From contig NZ_CP073318.1 in NCBI RefSeq assembly GCF_018263855.1, positions 3,596,001-3,660,000 on the forward strand: a stretch of DNA of 64,000 bases, written 5' to 3'. Positions 62,395 to 64,000 of the stretch are shown here, in pieces; positions within the stretch are counted from its first letter, which is position 1, and every line of letters starts with the position of its first letter. The notes under the pieces were generated by a model that saw nothing but the letters and a program-made list of their open reading frames with translations, searched no databases and was not told where the DNA came from. The translations under genes and the position numbers were made by a program. The DNA is from Kutzneria sp. CA-103260. Lineage in GTDB: Bacteria > Actinomycetota > Actinomycetes > Mycobacteriales > Pseudonocardiaceae.

Positions 62395-63918
62395 CTACTC
62401 CGTTCGCCGCACCGTGTCACGGCTCAACACCACGGCGCACAGCAGCGCCGCCGCGATCATGAGGATGGCTCCGACCACCGCGGCCGCGTGCATACCCTCG
62501 CCGAAGGCCATTCGCGCGGCGGCCAGCAGTTCCCGGCCGGCCTCGCCGCCCAGCCCCCGCGCGATCGCCACCGCGTCACCGACCGTCTGGCTGGCGGCGT
62601 GCAGCGCGGTCGCCGGCAGGTCGGCCGGCGCGAGCCGCGCCAGCTCACGGTGGTAGGTCGCCGCGCCGACGCTGCCGAGGACCGTGATGCCGATCGCGCC
62701 GCCGAACTCCGTGGCGGACTCCAGCACCGCCGACGCCGCACCGGCCCGCTCGATCGGCGCGTTGGCCACGGCCATGTCCGTGGCCAACGACTGCACGATG
62801 CCGATGCCCAAGCCCACCAACGACAAACCGGCGACCAGGAGCACCAGGCCGTTCACCCGGTCGGTGACGGCGAGCAGCACAAAACCGGCCGCGGCCAACA
62901 TCATTCCGACGCTGATGACCACGCCGGGTTTGACCCACTTGGCCAGTGCGGCCGCGCCGGTCGCACCGACGCCGGCGAGCACGGCCGCCGGCACCGTCCA
63001 CAGGCCCGCTTCCAGCGGCCCCATGCCCAGCACCGACTGGAGGTACTGGCCGACGAAGAAGAACATGCCCACCAGCGCGAACACCGCCATCGTGGTGGAC
63101 AGCAGCGCCGTGCTGAACGAGATGTTCCTGAACAGCCCGAGATCCAGCATCGGTTGCGCGAGCCGCCGTTGGCGGCGCGCGAACAGCACGCCGACACCGA
63201 GGCCGGCGGCGATGAGCACGACGTCGAACAAGCCGGGACCCTCCGCGGCGATGGACTTGATCCCGTAGATCACCGGGAGCACCGCCGCGAGCGACAACGT
63301 CACGCTGAGCAGGTCGAACGGCCCTGGGCGCGGATCACGGTACTCGGGCAGCAGCCGCCAGCCGAACAGCAGCGCCGGGAGCAGCAGCGGCACGTTGACC
63401 AGAAACACCGATCCCCAGCCGAAATGCTGCAACAACAGCCCGCCGGCGATCGGGCCGAGCGCGCCGCCGGCGGCGAACGTGCCGGCCCACACCGCGATCG
63501 CGAACCGGCGCTGTTGCCCGTCCCGGAATATCGTGCGGATCAGCGACAACGTGGACGGCATCACCGCCGCCGCGGCGGCGCCGTGCACCGCCCGGATCAG
63601 CAACAGCACCCAGGCCGTGCCGGTGACCGCGGCCGCCACCGAGAAGACCGCGAGCACGGCTGTGCCGATCAGCAACAGTCTTCGTCGGCCTATCCGATCA
63701 CCGAGATTGCCCATCACCAGCAGCAAACCTGACAGCACGAAGGCGTAGACGTCGACGATCCACAGCAGTTCGACGCTGGTCGGCGCCAGGCTCGCGCTGA
63801 CGAACGGCAGCGCGAAACTGAGCACGGTCGCGGTGGCGGCGATCACCAGTACGGGCAGCATGAGCACCACGAGAGCGACCCACTCGCGCGGCCCAGCCTT
63901 CACGATTCCGCTCGTCAT
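62395..63918 (-). CDS. DHA2-family (14-helix) MFS drug efflux protein
   Basis: A 507-residue membrane protein with 14 predicted helices of the QacA/EmrB type. The motif GNLGDRIGRRRLLLIG lies in loop 2-3, LLLIRAVHGAAAAAVMPSTL marks helix 4 and GPIAGGLLLQHFGW the motif-C (antiporter) Gly-rich segment. ATG 63918 begins MTSGIVKAG; the 21 residues before it are not conserved-looking. It probably exports toxic compounds by proton antiport. A low-GC-free promoter region lies between it and the window end. Confidence 0.9.
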   Translation of the reverse strand: MTSGIVKAGPREWVALVVLMLPVLVIAATATVLSFALPFVSASLAPTSVELLWIVDVYAFVLSGLLLVMGNLGDRIGRRRLLLIGTAVLAVFSVAAAVTGTAWVLLLIRAVHGAAAAAVMPSTLSLIRTIFRDGQQRRFAIAVWAGTFAAGGALGPIAGGLLLQHFGWGSVFLVNVPLLLPALLFGWRLLPEYRDPRPGPFDLLSVTLSLAAVLPVIYGIKSIAAEGPGLFDVVLIAAGLGVGVLFARRQRRLAQPMLDLGLFRNISFSTALLSTTMAVFALVGMFFFVGQYLQSVLGMGPLEAGLWTVPAAVLAGVGATGAAALAKWVKPGVVISVGMMLAAAGFVLLAVTDRVNGLVLLVAGLSLVGLGIGIVQSLATDMAVANAPIERAGAASAVLESATEFGGAIGITVLGSVGAATYHRELARLAPADLPATALHAASQTVGDAVAIARGLGGEAGRELLAAARMAFGEGMHAAAVVGAILMIAAALLCAVVLSRDTVRRTE

Positions 63919-64000
63919 GGCCGAACCATACGCGTGGCAACGGTTTTCGGGGAGAAAACGACTGGGTCCGTTGTGCGCCAAGGCAAATTGTTACGCGAGC

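Overview
The window is high-GC DNA from a filamentous actinomycete (Pseudonocardiales- or Streptomyces-like). The evidence is strong G/C third-position bias, many GTG starts, chains of 4-base ATGA/GTGA overlaps, TetR, LuxR and LAL regulators, an ESX-like small protein, secreted plant-polymer hydrolases and many degraded insertion sequences. The species cannot be named from sequence alone.

Region 1 (1-16.5 kb) is accessory and housekeeping mosaic. It holds transposase scraps, a four-repeat COG4705 membrane protein, a secreted Asp-box (BNR) beta-propeller protein, a large secreted GH31 glycosidase with ricin-type lectin repeats, an alpha/beta hydrolase divergent from a TetR regulator with three operator-like palindromes between them, an ESX-like toxin or amidase gene cut in two by a clean IS3-type insertion, a probable pseudokinase and a secreted HNH-type protein.

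Region 2 (16.6-32.7 kb) looks like plant-polysaccharide use: an enolase-superfamily sugar-acid dehydratase with an MFS importer, a GH28-CE8 pectinase fusion, a TetR/CocE-type hydrolase pair, and a tightly coupled sugar ABC importer operon with two acetyl-xylan-esterase-like proteins (one without its nucleophile Ser), a SelA/DgaE-like PLP enzyme and a winged-helix regulator.

Region 3 (32.9-54.8 kb) is the main discovery: a phosphonate natural-product gene cluster. A leftward ten-gene operon (42864 to 32929) encodes a TauD-type dioxygenase, glycerate kinase, Ldh2-type dehydrogenase, phosphoenolpyruvate mutase, phosphonopyruvate decarboxylase, Fe-type alcohol dehydrogenase, 2-aminoethylphosphonate transaminase, CDP-alcohol phosphatidyltransferase, class I/II aminotransferase and nucleotidyltransferase. 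A divergent rightward set (43236 to 53589) encodes an MFS transporter, a leaderless M23-type protein, a protein with an ATE1/Bpt-like aminoacyl-tRNA transferase motif, a MurF-like ligase, a GNAT acetyltransferase, an ATP-grasp ligase, a second MFS transporter, a D-Ala-D-Ala-ligase homologue with a changed acceptor-site residue, a threonine dehydratase/serine racemase-like PLP enzyme and a C39-like cysteine peptidase. A near-perfect bidirectional hairpin ends it, and a GAF-LuxR regulator faces it. My reading is that PEP is converted to phosphonoacetaldehyde and on to 2-aminoethyl- and/or 2-hydroxyethylphosphonate, possibly nucleotide-activated, then elaborated and joined to amino acids by up to four ligase-like enzymes, exported and perhaps acetylated for self-protection. 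The gene set matches no characterised phosphonate pathway that I recall.

Region 4 (54.8-64 kb) begins with a scar of intron, dehydrogenase and transposase remnants. It then holds two secreted peptidoglycan-active proteins (CHAP; PG-binding plus M15-like), a large LAL regulator, a small PqqD-like protein, an ABC ATPase and a DHA2-type drug efflux protein.
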